A DNA stretch of 64,000 bases from JBCDCY01 sp039180875 (GTDB lineage: Bacteria > Pseudomonadota > Alphaproteobacteria > Rhodobacterales > Rhodobacteraceae). Where the stretch lies: contig JBCDCY010000004.1 in the NCBI GenBank assembly GCA_039180875.1, positions 248,001 to 312,000 of the forward strand, read 5' to 3'. Positions 25,985-34,547 of the stretch are shown one piece after another. The translations under genes were made by a program, and so were the position numbers. Position 1 is the stretch's first letter, and each line of letters opens with the position of its first letter. The notes beneath the pieces were generated by a model. The model worked only from the letters and a program-made list of their open reading frames with translations. It was not told where the DNA came from and ran no database searches.

Positions 25985-27696
25985 GAGGCGGCCTTCACCT
26001 CCATCCGCTCCATCGCCTCGATGTGCATCTGCCGCGCCCGGGCCCGCTGCAACTTGCCGGAGGAGGTGCGGGGAAGCGAGCGAGGCGGCCAGAGCAGCAC
26101 CTCCACCTCGACCCCATGCTCGACCCGGATCGCGGCGTGCACCGCCTCGGCCAGCGCCTGGCAGCGCTCGGGATCGCTTTCCCGGGCCTCGAGCGCCAAG
26201 ATCATCTGGCCGTCGTCGATACTGCCTCGGGGGCCGGGCAGGCAGAAGAGCGCCGCATCGCCGATGCCCGGGCCGCGCACCGCGGCGGTGGCGGTCCATT
26301 CCACGTCCTGGGGCCAGACCGCCCGGCCATGCAACATCAGCACGTCCTTTTCGCGGCCGGCGATCACCAATTCTCCGCGGCGCATGAAGCCGAGATCGCC
26401 GGTGGCGAGCCAGCCGTCGGGGCCGATGGCCTCCGCCGTCGCCTCCGGCGCATCGTGGTAGCCCGACATCAGGCCCGGCCCGCGGGCATGCACGCGCCCG
26501 ACGTGACCCTCCCCGAGCACCTGGCCAGCATCATCGCGGATCTCCACCGCGTGCCCCGGCAGCGGTGTGCCGCAAAGCGCAAGGGTGGTCTTCGCCGTGC
26601 CCTTCACCGGCCGCACCCGATCGCCGAGGTCGAGCCGCGTGCGGTCCACCTCGGCGAACCGCGCGCCGCGTCCGGCCGGGGTGAAGGCGAGGCCCAGCGT
26701 CGCCTCCGCCATGCCGTAGCTCGGCAGGAAGGCGCGCCGGTCGAAGCCGCGGTCGGCGAAGGCCGCGGCAAAGCCTTCCAGCGCCTCGGCCCGCACCATG
26801 TCGCCGCCGATCCCCGCCACCCGCCAGGAGGAGAGATCGATGCCGTCGGTGGCCCGCGCCCGCCGCGCCGCCAGCTCATAGCCGAAGGACGGCGCGTAAG
26901 AGACGGTGCCGCGATTGCGCGAAATGAGCTCCAGCCAAAGCGTCGGGCGCACGGTGAAGTCGCGGGTCGAGAGGTAGTCGATGCTCATCCGGCAGACGAC
27001 CGGCAGCAGCAATGTGCCGACCAATCCCATATCGTGGTACCAAGGGAGCCAGGAGACGCCCCGATCCTCCGGCCCGATCCGCAACGCCTCCCCGATCGCG
27101 CGGACATTGGCCATCATCGCCCGGTGGCTGATGGCGATGCCCTTGGGGTCGGAGGTGGTGCCGGAGGAGAATTGGATATAGGCGGTCTCGTCCGGTGCGA
27201 GGGGCCGCATCGCCGTCGGAACGGAGGCCGGCAGGGCGTCGGCGCCGCCGGCGAAGGCCTTGCCGCACTCCGCGAAGCCCTCCACCAGCCACTCATCGAA
27301 CATGCCGGGCGCGATGATCGCCGGGGCATCGCCCACCAAGCGGCGAAGCCGGGCGAGATAGGCATTGCGGTCGCCGAAGGCAAAGGGCAGGGGCGCGGCG
27401 CAAGGCACCAGGCCCGCCCGCATCGCGCCCGCGAAGAGCGCGACGAAACGGGGGCCGGTCTCCGCCAACAGGAACACGCGCGAGCGTGGGGGCAGGCCGA
27501 GGGCGGCGAGCTGGCCGGCCGCCCGCTCCACCCGGTCCAGCAGCTCGGCCCAGTCCACCTGCTCCAACACCGCGCCGCGGGAGCCGTAGAAGGTCATGCC
27601 GCCGTCACCCTCCGCCGCCGCCTCCAATGCGGCGAGGAAGTGGGGCGCAGGTCGGGCGGTCGCGGCGAAGTCGGCGGGTCGCATCTGCTCGGTCAT
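25981..27696 (-). CDS. Fatty acyl-AMP ligase / acyl-ACP synthetase of sphingolipid synthesis
   Basis: A 571-residue ANL enzyme of the fatty-acyl-AMP ligase type. Characteristic blocks are YIQFSSGTTSDPKGIAISH (near residue 170), WLPWYHDMGLVGTLLLPV (near 215), PSYGMAEATLG (near 325) and LPRTSSGKLQRARAR at the C-terminus with the catalytic lysine. The WYHDMGL motif separates this subgroup from ordinary acyl-CoA synthetases. It most likely loads the neighbouring ACP for serine palmitoyltransferase, as AcsR does in Caulobacter. The start overlaps the flippase stop (ATGA). Confidence 0.82.
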   Translation of the reverse strand: MTEQMRPADFAATARPAPHFLAALEAAAEGDGGMTFYGSRGAVLEQVDWAELLDRVERAAGQLAALGLPPRSRVFLLAETGPRFVALFAGAMRAGLVPCAAPLPFAFGDRNAYLARLRRLVGDAPAIIAPGMFDEWLVEGFAECGKAFAGGADALPASVPTAMRPLAPDETAYIQFSSGTTSDPKGIAISHRAMMANVRAIGEALRIGPEDRGVSWLPWYHDMGLVGTLLLPVVCRMSIDYLSTRDFTVRPTLWLELISRNRGTVSYAPSFGYELAARRARATDGIDLSSWRVAGIGGDMVRAEALEGFAAAFADRGFDRRAFLPSYGMAEATLGLAFTPAGRGARFAEVDRTRLDLGDRVRPVKGTAKTTLALCGTPLPGHAVEIRDDAGQVLGEGHVGRVHARGPGLMSGYHDAPEATAEAIGPDGWLATGDLGFMRRGELVIAGREKDVLMLHGRAVWPQDVEWTATAAVRGPGIGDAALFCLPGPRGSIDDGQMILALEARESDPERCQALAEAVHAAIRVEHGVEVEVLLWPPRSLPRTSSGKLQRARARQMHIEAMERMEVKAAS

Positions 27697-29033
27697 GCTG
27701 TCTCCGGCTGGCTGAAGGGAGCGCGTCCGCGCAGAACTGTCCGTGCCGCGACGAGGCGACCGGTGAAAAGCAGGATGGCGTGGGCGAGAAGGGCCGCGCC
27801 GGCGCCCAGCAGGCCGAGGCTGGGCAACAACCAGACCATCAGCGCTGCATAGACCACTGCGGCCGACAGGCTGAGCATCAGCGCCAGATCGGCCCGCCGG
27901 GCGGCGAGGATCGCTGGCTCCAATGCAAAGCCGCAAAGGGTGATCGCCGCCGCCGTCGCGGCAAGGAACAGGAGGGCATGAGCCGCCAGCGCCTCCTCCC
28001 CGAAGGCAGTTGCCAGCAGCAGATCGCCGCCGAGGGCCACCGCGACGACGATCGCCGCCATGGCAAGCGCGCCGAGGCCGAGGGTCCGGCTCACCAGGGC
28101 CGGCGCACCGCCGACCGCGTCGCTCCGGGTCTCGGAAAACGCCGGCAGCATGACCGGGGCGAGCAGCTTGGCCGGCTTGGCCAAGGCGTCGGAGATCTGG
28201 CGGGCGATGGCATAAAGCGCCGAGGCCGCCGGCCCCAGCACCGCACCGACCGCCAGCGTCGAGCCGTGCAGCAGCGCGCCCGACACCGAGCTCGAGAGAT
28301 TGGTGGAGAAGACGAAGCGCCAGAAGCCCTCAGGCCGGGGCTCGCCTGCGCCCTCCGGCAACGCTCGTAGCATGGCCCGGCCGAGCAGCGCCGCCCGCGC
28401 GATCATCCAGCCGCCCGACAGCACCGCCGCCCCGAACCAGACCATGAAGAGGGCATCGAGCCCCAGGCCAAGGCCGAGCACCGCGAGCGCACCGCCGAGC
28501 CGGATCAGCGCGTTCAGCGCGTGCTGCCAGTTCAGGATGTCGAAGCGGTCGATCAGCCGCAGCACGCCCGTCGGCGTCGCCGAGGTCATGAAGATCGCCG
28601 CCAGGGCGTAGAGCCGCACCCACTCCTGCACCGCCGGCGGCCAGCCGAGGGCCGCGCCGAGCATCGGCGCGAAGATCATCAATAGGCCGAGCGCCAGGGC
28701 CAGCGCCGCCACATCGAGCGCAATCGTGGTGCCGAGCAGCCGGCGAAGCGCGCCACCCTCCCCCCGGTCGAGCATCGGCGTGCCGAACGTGAGGATCGCC
28801 TGCCAGGACTGGAACCGCAGCGTCTCCCCCACCAGCCGCGCCACCGCATGGCAAAGCACCACGGCGCCGAAGGCCGCCAATCCCACGGCGTGGACCGCGA
28901 CCGCGGCCGCCAGCAGATTGACCACGCCGAAGGCCGCCCGGCTGCCGAGCAGGAACAGGGCCGTCTGGCCGAGCCGTCGGATCGGCGACGTATGCCAATA
29001 CGTGGCGGGAGGAGCTTGGTCGGGATTGGCCAT
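27693..29033 (-). CDS. Lipopolysaccharide/oligosaccharide flippase-like membrane protein (MOP superfamily)
   Basis: A 446-residue polytopic protein with about twelve to fourteen hydrophobic segments, typical of Wzx/MurJ-like MOP-superfamily exporters. It begins SPIRRLGQTALFLLGSRAAFGVVNL and has the usual GxxSAL-like content around ALYAIARQISDALAKPAKLL. It would flip a lipid-linked molecule across the inner membrane. It is the first gene of the right operon, coupled by ATGA to the acyl-AMP ligase gene, which suggests that it moves the finished or glycosylated sphingolipid to the periplasmic side. Confidence 0.75.
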   Translation of the reverse strand: MANPDQAPPATYWHTSPIRRLGQTALFLLGSRAAFGVVNLLAAAVAVHAVGLAAFGAVVLCHAVARLVGETLRFQSWQAILTFGTPMLDRGEGGALRRLLGTTIALDVAALALALGLLMIFAPMLGAALGWPPAVQEWVRLYALAAIFMTSATPTGVLRLIDRFDILNWQHALNALIRLGGALAVLGLGLGLDALFMVWFGAAVLSGGWMIARAALLGRAMLRALPEGAGEPRPEGFWRFVFSTNLSSSVSGALLHGSTLAVGAVLGPAASALYAIARQISDALAKPAKLLAPVMLPAFSETRSDAVGGAPALVSRTLGLGALAMAAIVVAVALGGDLLLATAFGEEALAAHALLFLAATAAAITLCGFALEPAILAARRADLALMLSLSAAVVYAALMVWLLPSLGLLGAGAALLAHAILLFTGRLVAARTVLRGRAPFSQPETA

Positions 29034-29342
29034 TCTCAGTCGTGAGCGATACCCGATGGTGCGCGCGCCGAACAGTCACATTTCTGGCGCAATTCCGCAA
29101 ACCTGTTGCAATGCCAAGGACGTATGCAGTTCACGGTAGCGTCGTGAAACTGAAAAAGAGTGTCGCCCGCGAGAGCGTCTCACATTGCGCACGAAGCGCG
29201 GCGGATGGGTAACACCGGCCCTCACCGCCGGCTCAAACGGTTTGCCGGGCGAGGGCCGGAGGTGGTGGCTCTGCCGCGCGAAGATCCGCAGGATCCGGGC
29301 GGAAGGCCGGGATCGCGCCGGAAAGATGCTGTGGGCAGCGCC
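29034..29342. other. Intergenic region carrying the promoter of the right sphingolipid operon
   Basis: No gene is seen here. The part next to the flippase start (29040-29160) is clearly more AT-rich than its surroundings and is the likely place for the operon promoter; I cannot assign firm -35 and -10 boxes. The remainder contains a hairpin (listed separately) that fits the end of the lysR transcript. Confidence 0.5.
29215..29259 (-). terminator. Candidate terminator hairpin after the lysR gene
   Basis: Outer arms CCGGCCCTC (29215-29223) and GAGGGCCGG (29251-29259) pair perfectly, and the inner part (GCCGGC, AAAC / GTTT, GCCGGG) can pair with one or two bulges. It lies 84 bases after the lysR stop codon in the direction of transcription. 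No T-tract follows. Confidence 0.45.
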
Positions 29343-30245
29343 TCAGGGCCCCTTGAGGATGGAGATGGCGCGCAGACGGTCCCGGGCGAACTCGAGGAAG
29401 CTGCGCACCTTGGCGGCGGCCCGGCGGCCTTCGACGTGGACCAGGTGGATCGGCAGCGGCGCGGGCTCGTGCGCCTCGAGCACGGTGTGGAGCGCCCCGC
29501 TCTCCAGCTCCGGGCCGATCTGGTAGGACAGCACCCGGCAGATGCCCCAACCCCGGCGGGCGATGGCGATGCCGGCGGCCACGCTACTGACCGAGAGGCG
29601 AGAGGGGACGCGGACGACCTCTTGCATCTCGGGCCCGAAGCGCCAGTCGACCGATGGGCTGACGGGCGAGACGGTGATCACGCGGTGCCCCTGCAGCTCG
29701 GCCGGCCGCTCGGGCAGGCCGTGGGCTTCGAAATAGGCCGGCGCCCCGCAGACCACCCGGCGCACCTGGCCGACACGCACGGCCGAGAGGCCGGAGGAGG
29801 GCAGGGCGCCGATGCGCACGGCGACGTCGAAGCCCTCCTCCACCAGGTTCACGATGCGGTCGACCATCACCACGTCCGCTGCGACCTCCGGATAGGTGTC
29901 GAGGAAGTCGGTCAGGATCGGCGTCACGTAGATCCGCCCGAACTCATGCGAGCAGGTGATGCGCAGCGTGCCGACTGGCGTGCTGGCGGCGCCGGCGGCC
30001 GCCTCGTCGGCGGCCCGAAGCTGGGCGAGGACATGGCGCGCATCCTCGAGATAGGCCTCCCCGACCTCGGTCAGCCGCACCCGGCGGGTGGTGCGGGTGA
30101 AAAGCCGCGCGCCAAGGCGCTGCTCCAGCGCGTTCACCCCGCGGGTGGCCGACGGGGCGCTCAGCCCCAGGGCCCGGGCGCCGGCGGCGAAGCTCTCCGC
30201 CTCGGCGACCGCGACGAAGACCTCGAGAGCTTGGATCCGGTCCAT
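29343..30245 (-). CDS. LysR-family transcriptional regulator
   Basis: A 300-residue LysR-type regulator. The N-terminal winged helix-turn-helix reads LEVFVAVAEAESFAAGARALGLSAP in blocks typical of the family, and the effector domain begins with GTLRITCSHEFGR near residue 90. It is divergent from the plus-strand operon starting at 30375 and shares a 129-base control region with three inverted repeats, so it most likely regulates that operon and itself. The inducer is unknown. Confidence 0.9.
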   Translation of the reverse strand: MDRIQALEVFVAVAEAESFAAGARALGLSAPSATRGVNALEQRLGARLFTRTTRRVRLTEVGEAYLEDARHVLAQLRAADEAAAGAASTPVGTLRITCSHEFGRIYVTPILTDFLDTYPEVAADVVMVDRIVNLVEEGFDVAVRIGALPSSGLSAVRVGQVRRVVCGAPAYFEAHGLPERPAELQGHRVITVSPVSPSVDWRFGPEMQEVVRVPSRLSVSSVAAGIAIARRGWGICRVLSYQIGPELESGALHTVLEAHEPAPLPIHLVHVEGRRAAAKVRSFLEFARDRLRAISILKGP

Positions 30246-30255
30246 CGCCCGGCTC

Positions 30256-30330
30256 TAGCGCCATTTATGTCGAAAGACAAAATAATGTCTTTCAGATCGG
30301 GGGAATTATTCCGCCAAGCGCATGGCGCTA
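30256..30330. promoter_or_regulatory. Divergent control region with three inverted repeats (candidate LysR binding sites)
   Basis: The region holds GAAAGAC/GTCTTTC (30272-30278 and 30287-30293, 8-base AT-rich spacer), the 11-base palindrome GGAATTATTCC (30302-30312), and an outer repeat TAGCGCCAT (30256-30264) with ATGGCGCTA (30322-30330). All arms pair perfectly. It lies between the lysR start and the DUF1348 gene. The first repeat has the size of a LysR-type recognition site. Confidence 0.55.
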
Positions 30331-30374
30331 TATCGAAGCCCAGCAGAGACCACGCGACCGGAGATGACCCCGCC

Positions 30375-30851
30375 ATGACCGCCGAGACGCCCCGCGCGCC
30401 CCTTCCCCCCTTCACCCGCGAGAGCGCCACCCAGAAAGTGCGCCTGGCCGAGGACGGCTGGAACAGCCGCGACCCGGCCAAGGTCGCACTGGCCTACACC
30501 CCCGACAGCCAGTGGCGGAACCGCGCCGAGTTCCCGCGGGGCCGGGCGGAGATCGAGGCCTTCCTCACCCGCAAGTGGGCCCGCGAGCACGACTATCGCC
30601 TGATCAAGGAGCTTTGGGCCCACGACGGCAATCGCATCGCGGTGCGCTACGCCTACGAGTACCGCGACGACAGCGGCCACTGGTTCCGGGCCTATGGCAA
30701 CGAGAATTGGGAGTTCGACGCGCAGGGCTACATGGCGGTTCGCCATGCCAGCATCAACGAACACCCGATCACTGACGCCGACCGCAAGTTCCATTGGCCC
30801 CTCGGCCGCCGGCCGGACGACCATCCCGGGCTGAGCCATTTCGGCTTTTGA
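30375..30851 (+). CDS. DUF1348 / nuclear transport factor 2-like protein
   Basis: A 158-residue SnoaL/NTF2-like protein of the DUF1348 family. Recognisable stretches are AEDGWNSRDPAKVALAYTPDS, WRNRAEFPRGRAEIEAFLTRKW and FRAYGNENWEFD. The fold forms a cone-shaped pocket, but no reaction is established for the family. It is the first gene of the operon controlled by the divergent LysR protein and precedes a glutathione S-transferase gene by 22 bases, pointing to a detoxification role. Confidence 0.8.
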   Translation: MTAETPRAPLPPFTRESATQKVRLAEDGWNSRDPAKVALAYTPDSQWRNRAEFPRGRAEIEAFLTRKWAREHDYRLIKELWAHDGNRIAVRYAYEYRDDSGHWFRAYGNENWEFDAQGYMAVRHASINEHPITDADRKFHWPLGRRPDDHPGLSHFGF

Positions 30852-30873
30852 CCCCCTCGCGAGGAGACCGAAG

Positions 30874-31521
30874 ATGAATGCCCACTTCCCGGCCGATGCG
30901 GCACCGATCAAGCTCTACCGCAACCCGAAGTCCGGCCATTGCCACCGGGCCGAGCTGATGATGGCGCTGCTCGACGTGCCGTGCGAGCCGGTGGACCTCG
31001 ACATGGCCAACGGCGCGCACAAGGCGCCGGATTACCTCGCCATCAGCCCCCTCGGCCAGGTGCCGGCGATCGACGACAACGGCGTCACGCTGTCGGACTC
31101 GAACGCCATCATCACCTATCTGGTGGAACGCTACGGCAGCGATCAACGCTTCGGCGGCGACAGCCCCGAGGAGAAGGCGGAGATCCAGCGCTGGCTGTCG
31201 ATCGCCGCCGGTGAGATCGCGTCGGGCCCCTGTGCCGCGCGCCTCGTCACCGTCTTCGGCGCGCCGCTCGACCACGAGGCGGCCAAGGCCAAGGCCCATG
31301 CCCTCTTCAAGATGATGGACGCAGCCCTGGACGGCCGGACCTTCCTGGTGAGCGAGCGCCTGACGCTCGCCGACGTCGCCGGCTACAGCTACATCGCCCA
31401 CGCGCCGGAGGGGGGCGTGAGCCTCGCATCCTACCCCAATATCCGCGCCTGGCTCGCCCGGATCGAGGCGCAGCCGAACTTCGTCGCCATGGCGTCCTCG
31501 CCGATCCCCGAGGGGACCTGA
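30874..31521 (+). CDS. Glutathione S-transferase
   Basis: A 215-residue GST. The thioredoxin-like N-terminal domain has KLYRNPKSGHCHRAELMMALL with a Ser/His-containing active-site loop, LGQVPAIDDNG with the cis-proline, and LSDSNAIITYLVERYG for glutathione binding. The helical C-terminal domain includes RLTLADVAGYSYIAHAPEGG. It would conjugate glutathione to an electrophile. GAGGAG lies about ten bases before the ATG. It is followed after 34 bases by the flavoprotein gene. Confidence 0.88.
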   Translation: MNAHFPADAAPIKLYRNPKSGHCHRAELMMALLDVPCEPVDLDMANGAHKAPDYLAISPLGQVPAIDDNGVTLSDSNAIITYLVERYGSDQRFGGDSPEEKAEIQRWLSIAAGEIASGPCAARLVTVFGAPLDHEAAKAKAHALFKMMDAALDGRTFLVSERLTLADVAGYSYIAHAPEGGVSLASYPNIRAWLARIEAQPNFVAMASSPIPEGT

Positions 31522-31555
31522 GGGCATGCGTCGCGCGCCAGGAAAGGCATCGGAT

Positions 31556-33184
31556 ATGTCGGAGACATCCTCCCCGTTCCATGCAGGAGAGCTCGAGGCG
31601 CAGCGGCGTGCCGGTGTCGGCGACGTGGCCGCCTGGGCCTCCGGCTTCATCCGCGGCTACCTGCCGGAGCAGCACCGCGCCTTTCACACGGCGCTGCCCT
31701 TCCTGGTGCTCTCGGCCAGCGACGGGGAGGGACGGATCTGGACCACCCTGCTGGAAGGTGCCGACGGCTTCGTCGCCTCGCCGGACCCGGAGACGCTGAC
31801 GCTGGCCACGACCCTCGATCCGCAGGACCCGCTCGCCGGGTCTCTGGGCGCGGGGACGGAGATCGGCATGCTCGGCATCGAGCTCGCCACGCGGCGGCGC
31901 AACCGTCTGAGCGGGGTGTTCCGCCCGGACGGCGCTGGGTTCGCCATCGACGTGCGCCAGACCTTCGGCAATTGCCCGCAGTACATTCGGGAGCGGGAGT
32001 GGCATCGTGTCCCAACACGAGACAGGGGCGCGGCGGGCCGTGACAGCAGCCTCAATGCCGATCAGATCGCCCGGATCGGGCTGGCCGACACGCTCTTCAT
32101 CGGCACCGGTCAGCAGGGCGTGGAAGGGCATGCCTCGAACGGCTACGACGCCTCCCACCGCGGCGGTGAGCCGGGCTTCGTCCAGGTGGTGGACGCACGC
32201 CGCCTGCGCATCCCCGACTACGCCGGCAACAACTTCTTCAACACCATCGGCAACCTGCTGGAGAACCCGCGGGTGGGCCTGCTGTTCGTCGATTTCGAGA
32301 CCGGCGGCCTGCTGCAGATCAGCGGCCGGGCGGTGGTCGACTGGGCGCCGGATGCGGCCGACCCGGCGGCGCGGCGGATGATCGAGGTCGAGATCGAGGC
32401 GGTGGTGGACCGCCCCGCCGCGCTCGCCCTCCGCTGGCAGGCGGAGAGTGCACCGGTCCACCGCCTCGCCGTGACGCGGAAAGTGGTGGAGGCGGAGGGC
32501 ATCACCTCCTTCTACCTCAGCCCGGCCGACGGGCGGCCTGTCGCCCCCTTCGAGGCGGGCCAGCACCTGCCGATCGAGCTCGCCGTGCCCGGCCAGTCGG
32601 CTAAGGTGCGCCGGACCTACTCGCTCTCCGGCGCACCCCGGGCGGCGGGCTACCGGCTGAGCATCAAGCGGGAGGACCAGGGCCTCGCCTCCCGCTTCCT
32701 GCACGACGCGGTCGAGGTCGGCCATGTGATCGAGGCGCGCCGGCCGAGCGGCGACTTCGTCATCCCCTGCGGCAAGTGCCCCCTGGTGCTCGCCAGCGCC
32801 GGCATCGGCATCACGCCGATGCTCGCCATGCTGCACGCCGCGGCGGGGGAGGCGACGGCACGACCGGTCTGGTTCGTGCACGGCGCCCGGGACGGCCGCC
32901 ACCACGTGCTCCGCGAGGAGGTCGACGGGCTGGTGGCCGACCGGCCTCATGTGGCGCATCAGGTGCTCTACAGCCGGCCGAGTGAGGACGACCGGCTGGG
33001 CGAGGATTACCACGCCGCCGGGCGCCTGACGGCGGAGACGCTCTTGCGGCTCAACGCCGGGCCGGGCGCGCACTACATGCTCTGCGGGCCCGCCCGGTTC
33101 ATCGCCGATCTGCGCGACGGCCTCGAAAGCGGCGGCGTGCCGGCCGCGCAGATCCACTTCGAGACCTTCGGGCCGACCGGGTGA
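31556..33184 (+). CDS. Fusion of a pyridoxamine-phosphate-oxidase-like domain and a flavohaemoglobin-type reductase
   Basis: A protein of about 542 residues. The N-terminal 290 residues form a PNPOx-like split barrel (DTLFIGTG, IPDYAGNNFFNTIGNLLENPRVG is the typical block). From about residue 300 there is an FAD/NAD(P)H reductase of the ferredoxin-reductase type with RRTYSLSGAP for FAD, ASAGIGITPMLAML for NAD and YMLCGPARFI near the end. A C-terminal 2Fe-2S domain is absent. ATG 31556, preceded by GGAAAGG, is preferred to ATG 31526, which is only a few bases from its GAGGG. It probably reduces a quinone, flavin or xenobiotic; the gene is coupled to DUF924 by GTGA. Confidence 0.72.
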   Translation: MSETSSPFHAGELEAQRRAGVGDVAAWASGFIRGYLPEQHRAFHTALPFLVLSASDGEGRIWTTLLEGADGFVASPDPETLTLATTLDPQDPLAGSLGAGTEIGMLGIELATRRRNRLSGVFRPDGAGFAIDVRQTFGNCPQYIREREWHRVPTRDRGAAGRDSSLNADQIARIGLADTLFIGTGQQGVEGHASNGYDASHRGGEPGFVQVVDARRLRIPDYAGNNFFNTIGNLLENPRVGLLFVDFETGGLLQISGRAVVDWAPDAADPAARRMIEVEIEAVVDRPAALALRWQAESAPVHRLAVTRKVVEAEGITSFYLSPADGRPVAPFEAGQHLPIELAVPGQSAKVRRTYSLSGAPRAAGYRLSIKREDQGLASRFLHDAVEVGHVIEARRPSGDFVIPCGKCPLVLASAGIGITPMLAMLHAAAGEATARPVWFVHGARDGRHHVLREEVDGLVADRPHVAHQVLYSRPSEDDRLGEDYHAAGRLTAETLLRLNAGPGAHYMLCGPARFIADLRDGLESGGVPAAQIHFETFGPTG

Positions 33185-33732
33185 GCGGCGTCGCGGGTCC
33201 GGGTGACGTCCTGGACTTCTGGGCCGATGCCGGGCCGGATCGCTGGTGGCGGCAGGACCCGGCCTTCGACGCCGCCATCGCCGCGCGGTTCGGGGATCTG
33301 CACCGCCGCGCCGCCGATGGGGCCTGCGACGATTGGGAGATGCAGAGCCCCGATGCCGCGCTCGCCCTGGTCATCGTGCTCGACCAGTTCTCCCGCAACC
33401 TCCACCGCGGCTCCGCCCTCGCCTATGCCGCTGACCCGAAGGCGCTGGCCCTGGTGCATCGGCTGATGGCGCGCGGGGCGGACAGGCGGATGCGGGCCGA
33501 TATCGGGTCCTTCGTCTACATGCCGCTGATGCACTCCGAGACCTTGGCCGATCAGGAGCTTTCGGTGCGGGAGACGGCGCGGATCGAGGGGCCGGAGGCT
33601 GTCGCCTCGGCGCAGCAGCACCGCGATATCATCGCCCGCTTCGGCCGCTTTCCCCACCGCAATGCCGTGCTGGGCCGGGTGAGCACCCCGGCCGAAATCG
33701 CCTTCCTGCGGGAGGGCGGCTTTGCCGGCTAG
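33181..33732 (+). CDS. DUF924 family protein
   Basis: A 183-residue helical protein of the DUF924 family. Typical blocks are VLDFWADAGPDRWW, VIVLDQFSRNLHRGSA and FVYMPLMHSETLADQELSV. These TPR-like proteins are widespread in proteobacteria without a known function. It starts with GTG in a GTGA overlap with the flavoprotein gene. Confidence 0.85.
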   Translation: MSGVAGPGDVLDFWADAGPDRWWRQDPAFDAAIAARFGDLHRRAADGACDDWEMQSPDAALALVIVLDQFSRNLHRGSALAYAADPKALALVHRLMARGADRRMRADIGSFVYMPLMHSETLADQELSVRETARIEGPEAVASAQQHRDIIARFGRFPHRNAVLGRVSTPAEIAFLREGGFAG

Positions 33733-33788
33733 GGCGGGGCCGGGGCCGAGCGCGCCCGTCCCGGCCATTTGAGCGAGGAGACCTGACG

Positions 33789-34478
33789 ATGCCCAGATAT
33801 CTGCTCATCGGCGCCAGCCGGGGCATCGGCGGCGCCGCTGCCCAGCACCTGGCCGCCCAGGGCGCCGAGATCCTGGCCGTCTCCCGATCCCCCGCCGCCG
33901 CCGGCCGCTGGATCGAGGCCGATATCGGCACCGACGACGGCATCGGGCGCATCGTGGCGGCGGTGGGAGAGGGCGCGCTGGACGCCCTGCTGTTCCTCGG
34001 CGGCAGTTGGGAGAAGGGGGCGTTCACCGAAGCCTACGACTTCCTGACCAGCCCGAAGGACGAGGTGCGCGCGCTCCTCTCCGTCAACCTGACCGCGCCG
34101 ATCCTGCTCGCCCGGGCGCTTGCCCCGATCCTCGCCGCCGCGCCCAACCCTCGGATCATCCTGAACGGCGCCCTCTCCGGCCTGCCGAACGCCGCGACGC
34201 CAGAGGTCGCCAATACGGCAGCGAAGTTCGGCATGCAGGGCGTCGCGCAGGCGCTCAACCTCTCCCTCCGCCCCCAGGGCATCGGTGCGACGGTGGTCAA
34301 CCCGGGTAACGTGGCGACGCCGGAGGTGTTGGAAGACATCGCCACGGGCCAGTTCGGCGACCAGGTGCCGATCCCGATCGCGGACCTGTTGCAGACCTAC
34401 GACTACATTCTGCGCCTCAGCCCCGACACGGTGCCGGTGGAGATCAACCTGGCGCAGAAACGCCCCGGGGCAGGCTGA
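33789..34478 (+). CDS. SDR-fold protein without the catalytic tyrosine
   Basis: A 229-residue protein with the SDR Rossmann fold: LLIGASRGIGGAAAQHLAAQG at the N-terminus and VVNPGNVATPEV near residue 175. Where classical SDRs have YxxxK it reads NTAAK (Asn142, Lys146), so the catalytic tyrosine is missing. It may use another residue, act on an unusual substrate, or be a NAD-binding non-enzyme. GAGGAG lies eight bases before the ATG. It ends the LysR-linked operon. Confidence 0.7.
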   Translation: MPRYLLIGASRGIGGAAAQHLAAQGAEILAVSRSPAAAGRWIEADIGTDDGIGRIVAAVGEGALDALLFLGGSWEKGAFTEAYDFLTSPKDEVRALLSVNLTAPILLARALAPILAAAPNPRIILNGALSGLPNAATPEVANTAAKFGMQGVAQALNLSLRPQGIGATVVNPGNVATPEVLEDIATGQFGDQVPIPIADLLQTYDYILRLSPDTVPVEINLAQKRPGAG

Positions 34479-34547
34479 GCCCGCGCGAGGTCGGCACCAA
34501 GGAGCACCCGCTCCGGCGCCGGGCGTTGTTCTAGGGCGGTGCCGGGC

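Noticed and set aside
26023..27852. Plus-strand open frame of about 609 codons opposite the acyl-AMP ligase
   Set aside because: Arg/His/Gly-rich antisense product without family resemblance; the ligase motifs on the minus strand are complete.
34501..34514. Hairpin GGAGC/GCTCC between convergent genes as a terminator
   Set aside because: Only a five-base stem with a short loop, not better than chance in this sequence.
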